Below are positions 34,375-43,615 of a stretch of 64,000 nt of DNA, one piece after another (the first letter of the stretch is position 1; each line of letters begins with the position of its first letter). The translations under genes were made by a program, and so were the position numbers. This stretch comes from PALSA-350 sp963834445 (GTDB taxonomy: Bacteria; Acidobacteriota; Terriglobia; Terriglobales; Acidobacteriaceae). Location of the stretch: contig CAWIBU010000001.1 in the NCBI GenBank assembly GCA_963834445.1, forward strand, positions 124,001-188,000, read 5' to 3'. The notes under the pieces are model-generated. The model was not told where the DNA came from. It made no database searches and saw nothing but the letters and a program-made list of their open reading frames with translations.

Positions 34375-35637
34375 TTATGGATCACTTGGGAAGGCGCTGG
34401 TGAAGTCAGTTTGGATTTGTGGATAGCGTGCGGCCAGACCATTTAGCTGATCAGCAGGAGCGCGTTTGAGATACACATCGAAGAAGGTGTGCACGCAAGC
34501 GGCAGCGATCACCAGTCCGCGATGCTTCTCGAGGGACCCGAAAACGCCCAGCGTTTGCAGAGCCGTCACCAGGACTGGGCTCTTGGTGAACATCTGATCG
34601 CTGAACGTGAAATGATTGGCTCCCTCGATCATGACCTGCCAGCGCTTCCCTGCCGGCAATTTGTTATAGATTGACTCCATTTTGCCTTTCACGATGCGCG
34701 CTTCAGGTCCGTGCTCGTTTCGGTGATCGCTCAGGATGAAGAAGAAAGGCTGATGCAGGCTCTCCTGGACAACGCTTCCAAAAGGTATGCCGTCCATGTC
34801 GATTCCCGCTTTGCATCGCGTGTCGTCGTGGCAGAATTGCGCAGCCGTCGCGCCTCCGAGTGAGTGCCCCACGATACCGACATTCTGCAGATCGAGCCTG
34901 CCCGTGAATCGGCCCGTTGCGTCGTTCGCGTTCAAGTCTTGTAACCGGTCAAGAACAAATTTCGCGTCCATGACCCAAACGCTCATGGCCTGGGTGGCAG
35001 CCTTCTCAGCGGCCGCGTAGGGCATGCTGTCAAAATCGCTCTGCGCCGTTCGCTCCATCACCCGCCCATCAGGAAATGCAGTCATCACTGTGCGATAAGG
35101 AGCATCGAAGCTCACCACGATATAGCCATGGCTGGTGAGGTCCTCGGCAAGCGATGTGAAATCCGAACTCAGGGCTCCGCCGCCGGCCCGCAAGATTACT
35201 ACGGGATAGGTCAATTGCTGCGGCGAAACATCGGCGTCTCTCCAACTGTGTGACACAACTCGCCTGAGATCTCTGCTGAGAAGCTTACTGAGGATGAATC
35301 CCTCATGATGCTCGATGGCGCGAATCCAATAATCCGGAAGATACTCCGCGAGCTGATTGGAGGGCGTTACCACGGCGGGATACCATATCCAAACGGCGAG
35401 TTCCTGCCTGGTGCCGGCAACCGGCGCGTAAGGATTGACGCGTGCATAGTCGACCCAATCGAAAGTGACCCGGCCTACTCGAAAAGCCCCTGCCGGCGCT
35501 GGTAGCGGCGTAGGTCGGTTATGGTCAAGCCACAGCCACGCGAGCAAAACGGCTATACCCGTCACGACGGTGACGGCCATAACGGCGGTCCCCTTCGCTA
35601 CGAGCCTGCGGATGCGCTTCGACAGTTTGGGAAGCAT
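34375..35637 (-). CDS. Membrane-anchored alpha/beta hydrolase (PAF-acetylhydrolase-like)
   Basis: An N-terminal membrane anchor (AVMAVTVVTGIAVLLAWLWL) is followed by an alpha/beta-hydrolase fold: PVVILRAGGGALSSDFTSLA, HGYIVVSFDAPYR, nucleophile Ser in NVGIVGHSLGGATAAQF, and His in IEGANHFTFSDQ. The order and the DMDGIPFG segment are like platelet-activating-factor acetylhydrolase and dienelactone-hydrolase relatives. The substrate is an ester, not known. ATG 35637 (MLPKLSKR) is chosen; the frame extends 12 codons upstream into the preceding gene. It follows the PadR/membrane protein pair on the same strand. Confidence 0.85.
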   Translation of the reverse strand: MLPKLSKRIRRLVAKGTAVMAVTVVTGIAVLLAWLWLDHNRPTPLPAPAGAFRVGRVTFDWVDYARVNPYAPVAGTRQELAVWIWYPAVVTPSNQLAEYLPDYWIRAIEHHEGFILSKLLSRDLRRVVSHSWRDADVSPQQLTYPVVILRAGGGALSSDFTSLAEDLTSHGYIVVSFDAPYRTVMTAFPDGRVMERTAQSDFDSMPYAAAEKAATQAMSVWVMDAKFVLDRLQDLNANDATGRFTGRLDLQNVGIVGHSLGGATAAQFCHDDTRCKAGIDMDGIPFGSVVQESLHQPFFFILSDHRNEHGPEARIVKGKMESIYNKLPAGKRWQVMIEGANHFTFSDQMFTKSPVLVTALQTLGVFGSLEKHRGLVIAAACVHTFFDVYLKRAPADQLNGLAARYPQIQTDFTSAFPSDP

Positions 35638-35656
35638 TTTAGTCCAGGCTAGCTGG

Positions 35657-36352
35657 CTAGGGCGAGACCGCAAATCGAGATTCTTGCCATCGCCAGAGAA
35701 GATACGGAAATGCCGCGAGCAGCAGAATCGTGGTGAGATGCATCAGGCCATCGCGCGCATTCTGAATCAAAAACCAGAAGTCGAAGTTCATGGAGATGTG
35801 TCCCAGTCCGCGATGAACCATCGCGTGACTCGCCTGGATGCGGGCCGCGGCCCCCATCCAGGCAAGCAACAATAAGCCGATGACCAGCCAGACGGCTTTC
35901 ACTCGATAACGAACAGCGACAAATTCGAACCACCAGCCGACCAGTACGGGCGCGGCGAAATAGTAGTACTTGCCCGCCTGAAAATAAAGATTCGCGAACC
36001 CATGGGATCCCGCGACAAAGGGCGAGTCATATCCGGGCAGAAACATTCTCCACCCCAGCCACAGAATGAAACAGGCGATCACGTACGCACCCGCAAGCAT
36101 GAGCATGGGCGCAAGGCTGAAGACGGCCCAGGGCGCTCGTTCGCACCACGAATGAAAGGGAGCCGCGGGGAAAATCTGTTCCCTGGTGAATTGAGGGTGG
36201 ATGCGCTCCCTGATTGCCGAGCATCCAACATCGAACGCCGTGCGCAGATCACCGCGTTGCGACGCCAGCAGTGCTTCGAACTCCGCTGCGAAACGCTTTC
36301 TCCAGGCCGGCGGATACAAGCGAATCAGGAAGCGGGCCAGTCGCGGACTCAT
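35657..36352 (-). CDS. PadR-associated integral membrane protein
   Basis: The protein begins SPRLARFLIRLYPPAWRKRF, the recurrent N-terminus of acidobacterial membrane proteins encoded beside PadR regulators, and has about five hydrophobic segments (VFSLAPMLMLAGAYVIACFI, YYYFAAPVLVGWWFEF, AVWLVIGLLLLAWMGAA, LTTILLLAAFPYLLW). Function unknown; such genes are thought to be the PadR-controlled target. Its ATG overlaps the padR stop by 4 bp. Confidence 0.8.
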   Translation of the reverse strand: MSPRLARFLIRLYPPAWRKRFAAEFEALLASQRGDLRTAFDVGCSAIRERIHPQFTREQIFPAAPFHSWCERAPWAVFSLAPMLMLAGAYVIACFILWLGWRMFLPGYDSPFVAGSHGFANLYFQAGKYYYFAAPVLVGWWFEFVAVRYRVKAVWLVIGLLLLAWMGAAARIQASHAMVHRGLGHISMNFDFWFLIQNARDGLMHLTTILLLAAFPYLLWRWQESRFAVSP

Positions 36353-36684
36353 AAAGCCTCCAATCGTCGCAAGCCGGCTTTCGCGAAATGTTGAAGTGTT
36401 GTCAGGCGGGCGCGCAGGACGCTCAGGCCCTGGGTGGTGATGCGATAGGGCTGACGCCGCTCTTCGGCCGGAAGCGGCTCAATCCAACCCTGTTGTTCCA
36501 AACGGACAATCGCTCCATAGAGCGTTCCCGGGCCTAAGCGCGTCCCGCAGAGGCACTCAATATCCGCAATCATCGCGTGCCCGTGTTTCGGTCCGCTGGC
36601 CAGGCTGGCGAGCACGAGCAGAGGTGGGTCTGAGTAGTGTCCCTGCTCGCGATCTGAAGGTACTACGTAACGCGTACTACGCAT
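36349..36684 (-). CDS. PadR-family transcriptional regulator (second)
   Basis: The winged helix is seen in PPLLVLASLASGPKHGHAMI, then GTLYGAIVRLEQQGWIEPLP and PYRITTQGLSVLRARL. Unlike the first PadR, the recognition segment has CLCGTRLGPGTLYG. At 111 residues it is of usual length. It controls itself and probably the overlapping membrane gene. The ATG (36684) lies inside a 31-bp palindrome, so binding would block both transcription start and translation initiation regions; a later start is possible. Confidence 0.88.
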   Translation of the reverse strand: MRSTRYVVPSDREQGHYSDPPLLVLASLASGPKHGHAMIADIECLCGTRLGPGTLYGAIVRLEQQGWIEPLPAEERRQPYRITTQGLSVLRARLTTLQHFAKAGLRRLEAL

Positions 36685-36692
36685 TACGTAGT
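36662..36692 (-). promoter_or_regulatory. 31-bp near-perfect palindrome over the padR start
   Basis: The outer arms ACTACGTAA and TTACGTAGT (36662-36670, 36684-36692) and the inner arms GCGTA and TACGC around the central base 36677 form a nearly perfect dyad. It includes the annotated ATG. PadR operators are typically palindromic and autoregulatory, so this is a strong operator candidate. Confidence 0.65.
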
Positions 36693-36844
36693 TATAGCGC
36701 AGTTCGCCTCAGGTGGCAACACATTGTTCAGATAGACCTGGAATTCAGCTCAAGCCCGGTGAGGGCTCATTGCAACGGCGGCATCCCGATTCTCTTCGGC
36801 AACCTGCAATCGATGAGCAGCCATCGCTGGCCTCTGAGGACTCA

Positions 36845-36871
36845 TCGATTATTAACGACGCACTACACTAG
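36845..36871. repeat. CTAG element end
   Basis: The sequence TTAACGACGCACTACACTAG ends at 36871. It is one terminal repeat of the family best seen at 52608-52765. The opposite end was not found nearby. Its CTAG supplies the TAG stop of the reverse-strand hypothetical gene at 36868. Confidence 0.55.
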
Positions 36872-37197
36872 GCGGAGGTTCTGAACGCGGCGTAGTATTT
36901 CGTCTTTTTGCCGCGGCTAAAAATGAAGACCGCGGTTATCGTGTCGTCTTGCCTTAAGCGATCGACCAGATGTTGGCAACCAGCACACAGGTTTCCCGCT
37001 ATCAATTTCAATTGGTGTCCATTTTGCAGGGTTTGCTCCGCAATCCTCAAGAGGTCTTTTCTGCCGCACCCCTTACAGCGGTGGCGCGGGTGTCGATGGC
37101 GTGGCAAAGACTCAAGGAGGCACCTGCGTATGTTCCGAGCGAACTCGAACGGCGTTAAGCTCACGAGAAGTTCCTTTCTGTGGAAGGTTTCAACCAT
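36868..37197 (-). CDS. Hypothetical small CxxC protein
   Basis: The 109-residue frame contains two Cys pairs, RCKGCGRKDLLRIAEQTL and NLCAGCQHLVDRL, spaced like a zinc-ribbon or rubredoxin-type knuckle pair, and a basic tail (FSRGKKTKYYAAF). No family was recognised. No strong ribosome site is seen, and an internal start is possible. The stop codon TAG comes from a CTAG element end, so the native C-terminus may be lost. Confidence 0.4.
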   Translation of the reverse strand: MVETFHRKELLVSLTPFEFARNIRRCLLESLPRHRHPRHRCKGCGRKDLLRIAEQTLQNGHQLKLIAGNLCAGCQHLVDRLRQDDTITAVFIFSRGKKTKYYAAFRTSA

Positions 37198-37394
37198 AAG
37201 GAGAAGATTTCTCTGCGTATCTACCCTGGAGGCGACAAAAAGGGGGTACGGTGCAGCTCCAAATGCCAGACTTATTCTTGTATAAATGGTGCAAGGTCAA
37301 CCACTTGGCACCGTATTGAATAACAGAACCGGAATCTTACGATAATTTTTGAGGCCAGGGTAGATGGGGATGCAAATCACCTCTTTAGGGATGA
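37198..37394 (+). other. Upstream region of the sigma-factor fusion gene
   Basis: There is no gene. An imperfect dyad GGTGCAAGG ... CTTGGCACC lies at 37288-37312, about 85 bp before the sigma-factor start, and could be an operator or ECF-type promoter element. A tiny ATG frame (37391, three codons) overlaps the GTG start of the fusion gene. Confidence 0.4.
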
Positions 37395-40373
37395 GTGAAT
37401 AACCGCAAGCCAAGATTGCATCCTGTTGAGGATCCCACGGACGCCAGTGAGTTACTGGCCAACCGCTATGGGCAGCTTTTGCGCTGGGCGCTGGTCCTGA
37501 CGCGGGGCAACGCCGGCAAGGCGGAAGAGATTGTGCAGGAGTTTTGTGTTTATGTTGCCGTCTCCAGGCCGAATCTTGGCGGCATTGCGAACCTTGATGG
37601 TTACCTGTACACCTGCCTACGCCATATCTACCTGTCTACCCTGGCGCGGGCTTCCAGGGAGGCGCTGCACCTGGTCAGCGTTGAAGATTATGACTCTTTT
37701 GCGTTTGCCGTTTCTGCAAACCCTGACGGCGACTCATTGCAAAGACAAAATGACCTGCGCCGCATCTGCAGCTATGCGGTGTGGCGCAAAGAAGCTTCGA
37801 AAAGCGCCAGCTACTTCATTCTCCATTTCTTTCACGGATATGGGCGCCGGGAAATCGCAGAATTGGCGCAACTACCCATTGCCGCCATTTACAACAAGCT
37901 GAAGACCGCGCGCGGCGAAGTGAGATTGTATCTGGAAGAGCCCGGCAAGCTTCGCATGGTTAACCGGGAGACCGCACACTCGCCTACATTGTTCTGGAAT
38001 CTGGTGTCGTCGCAGGATCTTTTTAGGGAGCTTCGGCAAACGATTCTCGATGCCAGGAAAACCGGCTGCCTGGCGGAAGAAGAACTGCTCGCGCATTACC
38101 GATCCGCCGCGCCGCGACCTATCTCCTGCGCGCTGCTGGCACACATCGTGAGCTGCGAACGCTGTTTGTCTTTGATCGACCGAGATTTGCGCCGGCCCAC
38201 GTTGAAAGACCGCGAACCCCTGGATGTGTTTGGATTTTCCCCGGAAAGTGGTGGCGACGCGGGGGCTCCCGCGGGGATGAATTTTGATGCTATGCGGTTG
38301 TCGGTGCAGAGAAAATGGGCCCGCGTCCATGACCATCGGCCGCGCAGGCTCATGATTGCGCTCAATGGACAGGTGATTGCCTGCCATGATGTTCAATCGG
38401 AACATAATCGACTCTCTGCAAGGGTTGAACGCACAGAGAAAGTGCAGTTTGTTGAAGTCTTTAGCGAACAGAACGTCCGCCTGGCCATGATTGACATGAG
38501 CGAACCGCCGCCCGACGGGCCGGCGCTGAGTTTGCAGCGGATTGCCCTGAGCGACGCGCGCTGGCTGGAGTTGACCCTTACCTACGATGGACTGGGGCTG
38601 CAAAGTGAGGTGACTTACTTCGATCCCGCCTTGTCGGCGGCGGTGGTTGAGGAGGACGCGGAAGCTCCGCCGGCCTTCTTCGCGACGGGAACGCAAGAGC
38701 CGGCGGACGCACTGGGCTTGCTGCAAGGTCTGCGGGCAATGCTGGCACGAACGGCTGCACGTCTGCGCACGATGGTTCCAGCCTCCGCAATGGCCTGGGC
38801 GCTGGTGATTGCGATTGCCGCGAGTGTGGGTAGTTATGTCAGCCACCGCCACGCTCCATCACGGAGGGACGCTGCCCAGATTCTCAATGACTCCGTGCGA
38901 CTACAGAACTTGAACTTGCAGGGACAAACCGAGCATCAGGTATTGCGCATTGAAGAGAGTTCATCGAATGGCGGCATACTGCAGCAGGGTGTCGTTGACT
39001 TGTGGAGGGATGGCGATGGTCGTCGATACGTTCGACGGCTTTATGACGCCAACTCCCAAGAAATCGCGGTTCAATGGCGCAACAAAACGGACAAAGCGGG
39101 ATCGCAGAGAGAGGGCACGGACAAAGAGGCCGCCGAGATGCTTGCTTCACTGATCAGCCAGTATTGGGATCAGGATCTCTCTGCCCAGGCGTTTGCCGCG
39201 ATCGACGATACAGCACCCGAGCTTCGCCCCATCGACGGTGGTTATGAACTGACCAGGCGCGGCGCAACGCGCACGCATCCCCAACTGATCTCCGCAACAC
39301 TGATACTCGATCGAAACCTGCACCCCATTCGACAGATCATGCGGGTGCGCGCTGGAGGCGAGGTTCGTGACCTGCGCTTTATACAAGCGGACTACGAGCG
39401 CCGGCCGTCTGGATCCGTGCCCGACGCGACCTTTGCCCCCGGGAGTGACCCGATGTCCTCAAATGGGCACGGGCGGCCGACGTCTGCAGGCCGGACCCGG
39501 AAACCTGGCAAGGCACAACAGGCGGAGCTGGAGATTGATGTGTTGTATCAACTGCACACACTTGGGGCCGATACCGCTGTGCCGATCGAGGTGCTTCGAA
39601 CTGCAGGCGGACGCGTGCAGGTTTCGGGTACCGTGGCCAACGACACGCTCCGTAACCAGATTGCCCGGCAGCTGAGCGGGCTGGCTGCGCATGAGCTGCT
39701 TGACCTGAGAATTGTTTCGTCTCGAGACCTGAAGTTTACCCCTGAAGGTTTCCATGGTTCTGTGCCGATTGAAGCGTACGAGGTAAGCCAGCCGGGGTTT
39801 GCAGCCGATGAGCGAATTCGCCGTTATTTTTCAGCTGAAGGTCTGTCCGGCGATCGTTTGGACGCGGCGGTAGCGCAATTCTCCCGAGATGCCTTGCAAC
39901 ATGCGCAGCGTGCGTTGCAGCACGCCTACGCGCTGGACAGGTTGGGCAGCACAGTTTCCGCGGAAGAGCTCCGGACGATGAGATTGCCTGCTCAAAAAGA
40001 GTGGACCGGCATGGTGGATAGCCATGCCACGGGACTGGAGGCTGAATTGCGTTCCTTGCATACTCAACTGGCCGCAATATGGTCTACCGGCGATGCACCG
40101 GCGGCCATGAACCGGGACGCGATGAGCATTGACGATCCGGTGCAGTTCGCGCGAGTGGCTGGTGTACTCCTGCGCCAGGTGCGAGACCTTAACCGGGATG
40201 CCGGAGAGTTGTTTGCTTCCAGCGGAAAGACTGTGAACGAGGCAAATCTGAATGCATCGATACGGACAATCATGGATACTATTCCTCTCGCACAAGCTCA
40301 GGATGTGGTGACCTTTACGGCCAGAATGAGCCGCTTGGAAAGAAACCAGCAGATTTCTGCACAAACCCGGTGA
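37395..40373 (+). CDS. ECF sigma factor / anti-sigma / transmembrane fusion protein
   Basis: The N-terminus is an ECF sigma factor: region 2 (about 15-100: LLANRYGQLLRWALVLTRGN, AEEIVQEFCVYVAV, NLDGYLYTCLRHIYLSTLAR) and region 4 (about 135-185: FILHFFHGYGRREIAELAQL, then AAIYNKLKTARGEVRLYLEE). At about 246-262 comes an anti-sigma zinc motif, LAHIVSCERCLSLID (His-x3-Cys-x2-Cys). A cytosolic beta-rich segment follows, then one membrane helix (about 463-483, MAWALVIAIAASVGSYV) and about 500 extracytoplasmic residues. Known relatives in layout are actinobacterial ECF52-like proteins, where sigma and anti-sigma parts are one chain. The stop overlaps the receptor GTG by 4 bp. Inference: a membrane-tethered sigma factor released on a signal from that receptor. 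Confidence 0.82.
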   Translation: MNNRKPRLHPVEDPTDASELLANRYGQLLRWALVLTRGNAGKAEEIVQEFCVYVAVSRPNLGGIANLDGYLYTCLRHIYLSTLARASREALHLVSVEDYDSFAFAVSANPDGDSLQRQNDLRRICSYAVWRKEASKSASYFILHFFHGYGRREIAELAQLPIAAIYNKLKTARGEVRLYLEEPGKLRMVNRETAHSPTLFWNLVSSQDLFRELRQTILDARKTGCLAEEELLAHYRSAAPRPISCALLAHIVSCERCLSLIDRDLRRPTLKDREPLDVFGFSPESGGDAGAPAGMNFDAMRLSVQRKWARVHDHRPRRLMIALNGQVIACHDVQSEHNRLSARVERTEKVQFVEVFSEQNVRLAMIDMSEPPPDGPALSLQRIALSDARWLELTLTYDGLGLQSEVTYFDPALSAAVVEEDAEAPPAFFATGTQEPADALGLLQGLRAMLARTAARLRTMVPASAMAWALVIAIAASVGSYVSHRHAPSRRDAAQILNDSVRLQNLNLQGQTEHQVLRIEESSSNGGILQQGVVDLWRDGDGRRYVRRLYDANSQEIAVQWRNKTDKAGSQREGTDKEAAEMLASLISQYWDQDLSAQAFAAIDDTAPELRPIDGGYELTRRGATRTHPQLISATLILDRNLHPIRQIMRVRAGGEVRDLRFIQADYERRPSGSVPDATFAPGSDPMSSNGHGRPTSAGRTRKPGKAQQAELEIDVLYQLHTLGADTAVPIEVLRTAGGRVQVSGTVANDTLRNQIARQLSGLAAHELLDLRIVSSRDLKFTPEGFHGSVPIEAYEVSQPGFAADERIRRYFSAEGLSGDRLDAAVAQFSRDALQHAQRALQHAYALDRLGSTVSAEELRTMRLPAQKEWTGMVDSHATGLEAELRSLHTQLAAIWSTGDAPAAMNRDAMSIDDPVQFARVAGVLLRQVRDLNRDAGELFASSGKTVNEANLNASIRTIMDTIPLAQAQDVVTFTARMSRLERNQQISAQTR

Positions 40374-43300
40374 ATCGCAGGCTCATGATTCGTTCTTGGC
40401 GTATTTCCACTATCAAGTTCTTGTTGCCGATCGTGTTCTGTATTGGTCTGCGCTCTTATGCGCAGTTGAGTGCTGCGACCGTTGCCGGCGTCGTGCAGGA
40501 TTCTTCGAAAGCTGCTATCACGAATGCCAACCTCAAGCTCATCAATACACAGACAGGGACAGAAAACGACTCCACTACAAATCCGGAAGGGGGTTTTCTG
40601 CTGTCTGGGATCATTCCGGGGGCTTATACCCTGCAAATTGAGCGCGACGGCTTTGCCACCACACACGTGAATGGGATTAGCCTGAACGATGGTGATATAA
40701 AACGGCTGCTGATACGCATGAAGGTTGGCGCGGTCACGGAAACGGTAAACGTCGATGCCAGCGGCCTGGTGCTGAATCGGACGGATGCCTCGGTGAGCAC
40801 AGTGATCGATCGCAAGTTAATTGATGGTGTTCCGCTAAATGGGCGGAGTCTGCAGGATCTGGTGCTGTTGACCCCTGGGGTCATCACGCAAAGTCCTCAG
40901 GCGGCGACACTGAATGGTTCGCAGACCGAGGGAGATTTCAGCGTGAATGGACAGCGGGCGGAGTCCAACTCATTTTTCGTGGATGATGCCGCCGCGAATC
41001 CTGCCTACGGATTGACGCTGAATAGCTCCCGCACCGTAAATGCCGGATCGATCGCGGGTTCGACAGCTCTCGGCACAACCCAAAGCCTGGTTTCAGCGGA
41101 TGCTCTGCAGGAGTTTCGCGTGCTCACATCTACCTACTCGGTTGAATATGGAAGAACCCCAGGCGGTCAGTTCACGTTTCTGACACGTTCGGGAACAAAC
41201 AAGCTCCATGGCAGTCTCTATGAGTCGTTCCGCGGCTCTCCTCTCGATGCCGCAGATTGGTTTGCGAGCTCGCAGGGAGAATACATTGTGCCGAACTACG
41301 GACAGAACAATTTTGGAGCCACTGGCGGCGCTCCCATTGTTATTCCGGGTGACCATCATGGCGCCCCCACGAGCTTCGTGTTTGCCTCCTATGAGGGTCT
41401 CTACCTTGTTCAGCCGGTGCCGCAGACCTACCAATATACCCCTGATATCTGCACTCAGTATCTTCCGGATCTGCTTGGCTGTTACTTTTACGCAAAACCT
41501 GTACCGCCGGCAATTGTAGCGGTGTTAAACACATTCCCTCAAACAACCCCGGTGTCGACAGGAAACATTATCGGTCCGGGCGGGAATCCTACTGGAATGG
41601 CACAACGGCTCATTTATGACGCTCTGTTTCCTGCCAATGTGAATGCGACGAGCGTCCGGGTAGACCATGACTTCACTCCCAAATTGTCGCTGTTCGGGCG
41701 GTTCGGGGATACACCGAGCTATGCTCAATCGAACCAACTTTATTCGGTGACTACCAGTCAGCTTGACACCCATACGTTTACAGTCGGCGGTGCGGCGCAG
41801 TTCTCGGCGACCCAGAGCAACGAATTCAGGCTGGGCTACGTTGGGTCCAGCTTGAACGCGAGCACAACGCCCGAACAGATTGGGGGCCACGAAAACCCGG
41901 CCCCGGCAGGTAACATCAATGCCGCCCTGGGCGTGCCCAGCGCATATGCTTCGGCGAGCGCGGAGGCCTATGTCCACATCACAGGCGTTGGTGACAGCGG
42001 CAGTAACACTGATCAAATCACGAGCTCGCTTCGACAATGGAATCTGCGAGACACCTACAGCCTCCAGAGTCGCGACCATCTTTTTCGATTCGGCCTGGAT
42101 GAACAGCACATTGTCAGCCACTTCACTCCTCCGCCTTTGTCGATTTTGGCGGACTTCTTCACGCTCGATTCATTGCTGAACAATGTTGCTTCTGATCTTG
42201 TGATCACTCGAAGTACGCCTGCGAATCCAGTCTTCAACCACTTCGCACTGTTTATAGAGGATGCATGGAAGCTGTCGTCGAGGTTGAATGTGTCGGCCGG
42301 CCTGCGCTGGGATGTCAGCCCCGCACCAAAAGGACAGCATGGCCAGGACGCTTATACGGTTCTGGGTGATGTAAACGCGCCCGCCACCTTGCAGCTTGCT
42401 CCCAAGGGGACTCCGCTATGGCATACGAGCTGGTTTAACTTCGCGCCGCGTCTTGGAGCGGCGTGGCAAGTGAAGAATGAACCAGGCAGAGAAATTATTA
42501 TTCGAGCTGGAGCAGGGGTATTTTTCGACACGACAATCCAGCCCGCGCTCGGGGCGTTCCAGGGAGCCGGCTTCACCAGCTATGCCCACTTCCTCAATGC
42601 ACCAGTACCGGCGACACCGTCGCAGCTCAACTTCTCTACTGCCGTGGAGCCGCCGTACAGCAATCAGCAAACCTATGCGTTTTCCCCTCACTTTCAACTG
42701 CCGTATAGCTGGCAATGGAATCTTAGCGCGGAGCAGGGGCTGGGTAAGAACCAGAGTCTAACCCTTTCGTATGTGGGAGCCAACGGACGGCGGCTTTTGG
42801 AGGAGCAGCGAAGGAATGTAAGCGCACAGAACCCAGATTTCGGAAACGTATCTTACTTTCCTTCGGGCCTAAGCTCGAGCTTCGCATCGCTGCAGGCGGA
42901 GTTCCAGCGTGCGTTTTCTGCTGGAATCGAGGTGCTGGCGTCCTACACGTGGGCTCATTCGTTCGATTATGGTTCGACGGATCCTTTTTACCCGCTGGTG
43001 CGCGGAAACTCTGATCTCGATGTACGCCAGAACCTGGAGGCAGCGATTTCCTGGACCCCTGCGTCTCCACGACATCCATTGCTGAGCCTGAAGACGCTTT
43101 ATAAGGGGTGGGGTCTCGACGGCAGGCTGATCGCACGATCAGGGTTCCCGGTGAACCTGCTGGGGAATTTTTCTTTCGACCCGGTGACCGGGCGCCCCTA
43201 CTACAGTGGAGTGGATTTAATTCCCGGCCGGCCGCTGTATGTGTACGGATATCAGTTCCCCGGCGGCCGTATGTTTAATGGTGGCCAGAACGCCGTCAAC

Positions 43301-43615
43301 CCGGCATTGGCCCTGCCTGAAGCGCCCCGACCGGGAGACGCGCCACGCAATCTTCTCCGTGGATTCCCTGAGGTGCAAGGGAATGTTGGTATCCGGCAAA
43401 CCTATCAGCTGCCTAAAGGATTAAATATGCAGTTGAAGATCGAGGCGTTCAACGTATTCAATCATCCCAACTTTGGGTATATCGATCCTTCCTTCTCCGA
43501 CCTTCTTTTCGGCCAGTCCACCAAAATGCTCGATCAGAGCTTCGGGAATGCGGGCGCGCTCTATAACCAGGGCGGCCCAAGAGCGCTCCAGGTTTCTGTC
43601 AAAGCTACTTTTTAA
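40370..43615 (+). CDS. TonB-dependent receptor (Oar-like), partner of the sigma fusion
   Basis: The 1081-residue outer-membrane protein has a signal peptide (FLLPIVFCIGLRSYAQ), a carboxypeptidase-regulatory domain (about 35-115: ATVAGVVQDSSKAAITNANL, GGFLLSGIIPGAYTLQI), a plug (LVLLTPGVITQSPQAATLNG, VLTSTYSVEYGRTPGGQFTF) and a large barrel ending LQVSVKATF with an aromatic last residue. It is likely to import a large ligand, possibly a glycan fragment. GTG 40370 overlaps the sigma-fusion stop by 4 bp. No separate N-terminal signalling (STN) domain is visible, so if it signals to the sigma fusion it must use another surface. Confidence 0.9.
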   Translation: MNRRLMIRSWRISTIKFLLPIVFCIGLRSYAQLSAATVAGVVQDSSKAAITNANLKLINTQTGTENDSTTNPEGGFLLSGIIPGAYTLQIERDGFATTHVNGISLNDGDIKRLLIRMKVGAVTETVNVDASGLVLNRTDASVSTVIDRKLIDGVPLNGRSLQDLVLLTPGVITQSPQAATLNGSQTEGDFSVNGQRAESNSFFVDDAAANPAYGLTLNSSRTVNAGSIAGSTALGTTQSLVSADALQEFRVLTSTYSVEYGRTPGGQFTFLTRSGTNKLHGSLYESFRGSPLDAADWFASSQGEYIVPNYGQNNFGATGGAPIVIPGDHHGAPTSFVFASYEGLYLVQPVPQTYQYTPDICTQYLPDLLGCYFYAKPVPPAIVAVLNTFPQTTPVSTGNIIGPGGNPTGMAQRLIYDALFPANVNATSVRVDHDFTPKLSLFGRFGDTPSYAQSNQLYSVTTSQLDTHTFTVGGAAQFSATQSNEFRLGYVGSSLNASTTPEQIGGHENPAPAGNINAALGVPSAYASASAEAYVHITGVGDSGSNTDQITSSLRQWNLRDTYSLQSRDHLFRFGLDEQHIVSHFTPPPLSILADFFTLDSLLNNVASDLVITRSTPANPVFNHFALFIEDAWKLSSRLNVSAGLRWDVSPAPKGQHGQDAYTVLGDVNAPATLQLAPKGTPLWHTSWFNFAPRLGAAWQVKNEPGREIIIRAGAGVFFDTTIQPALGAFQGAGFTSYAHFLNAPVPATPSQLNFSTAVEPPYSNQQTYAFSPHFQLPYSWQWNLSAEQGLGKNQSLTLSYVGANGRRLLEEQRRNVSAQNPDFGNVSYFPSGLSSSFASLQAEFQRAFSAGIEVLASYTWAHSFDYGSTDPFYPLVRGNSDLDVRQNLEAAISWTPASPRHPLLSLKTLYKGWGLDGRLIARSGFPVNLLGNFSFDPVTGRPYYSGVDLIPGRPLYVYGYQFPGGRMFNGGQNAVNPALALPEAPRPGDAPRNLLRGFPEVQGNVGIRQTYQLPKGLNMQLKIEAFNVFNHPNFGYIDPSFSDLLFGQSTKMLDQSFGNAGALYNQGGPRALQVSVKATF

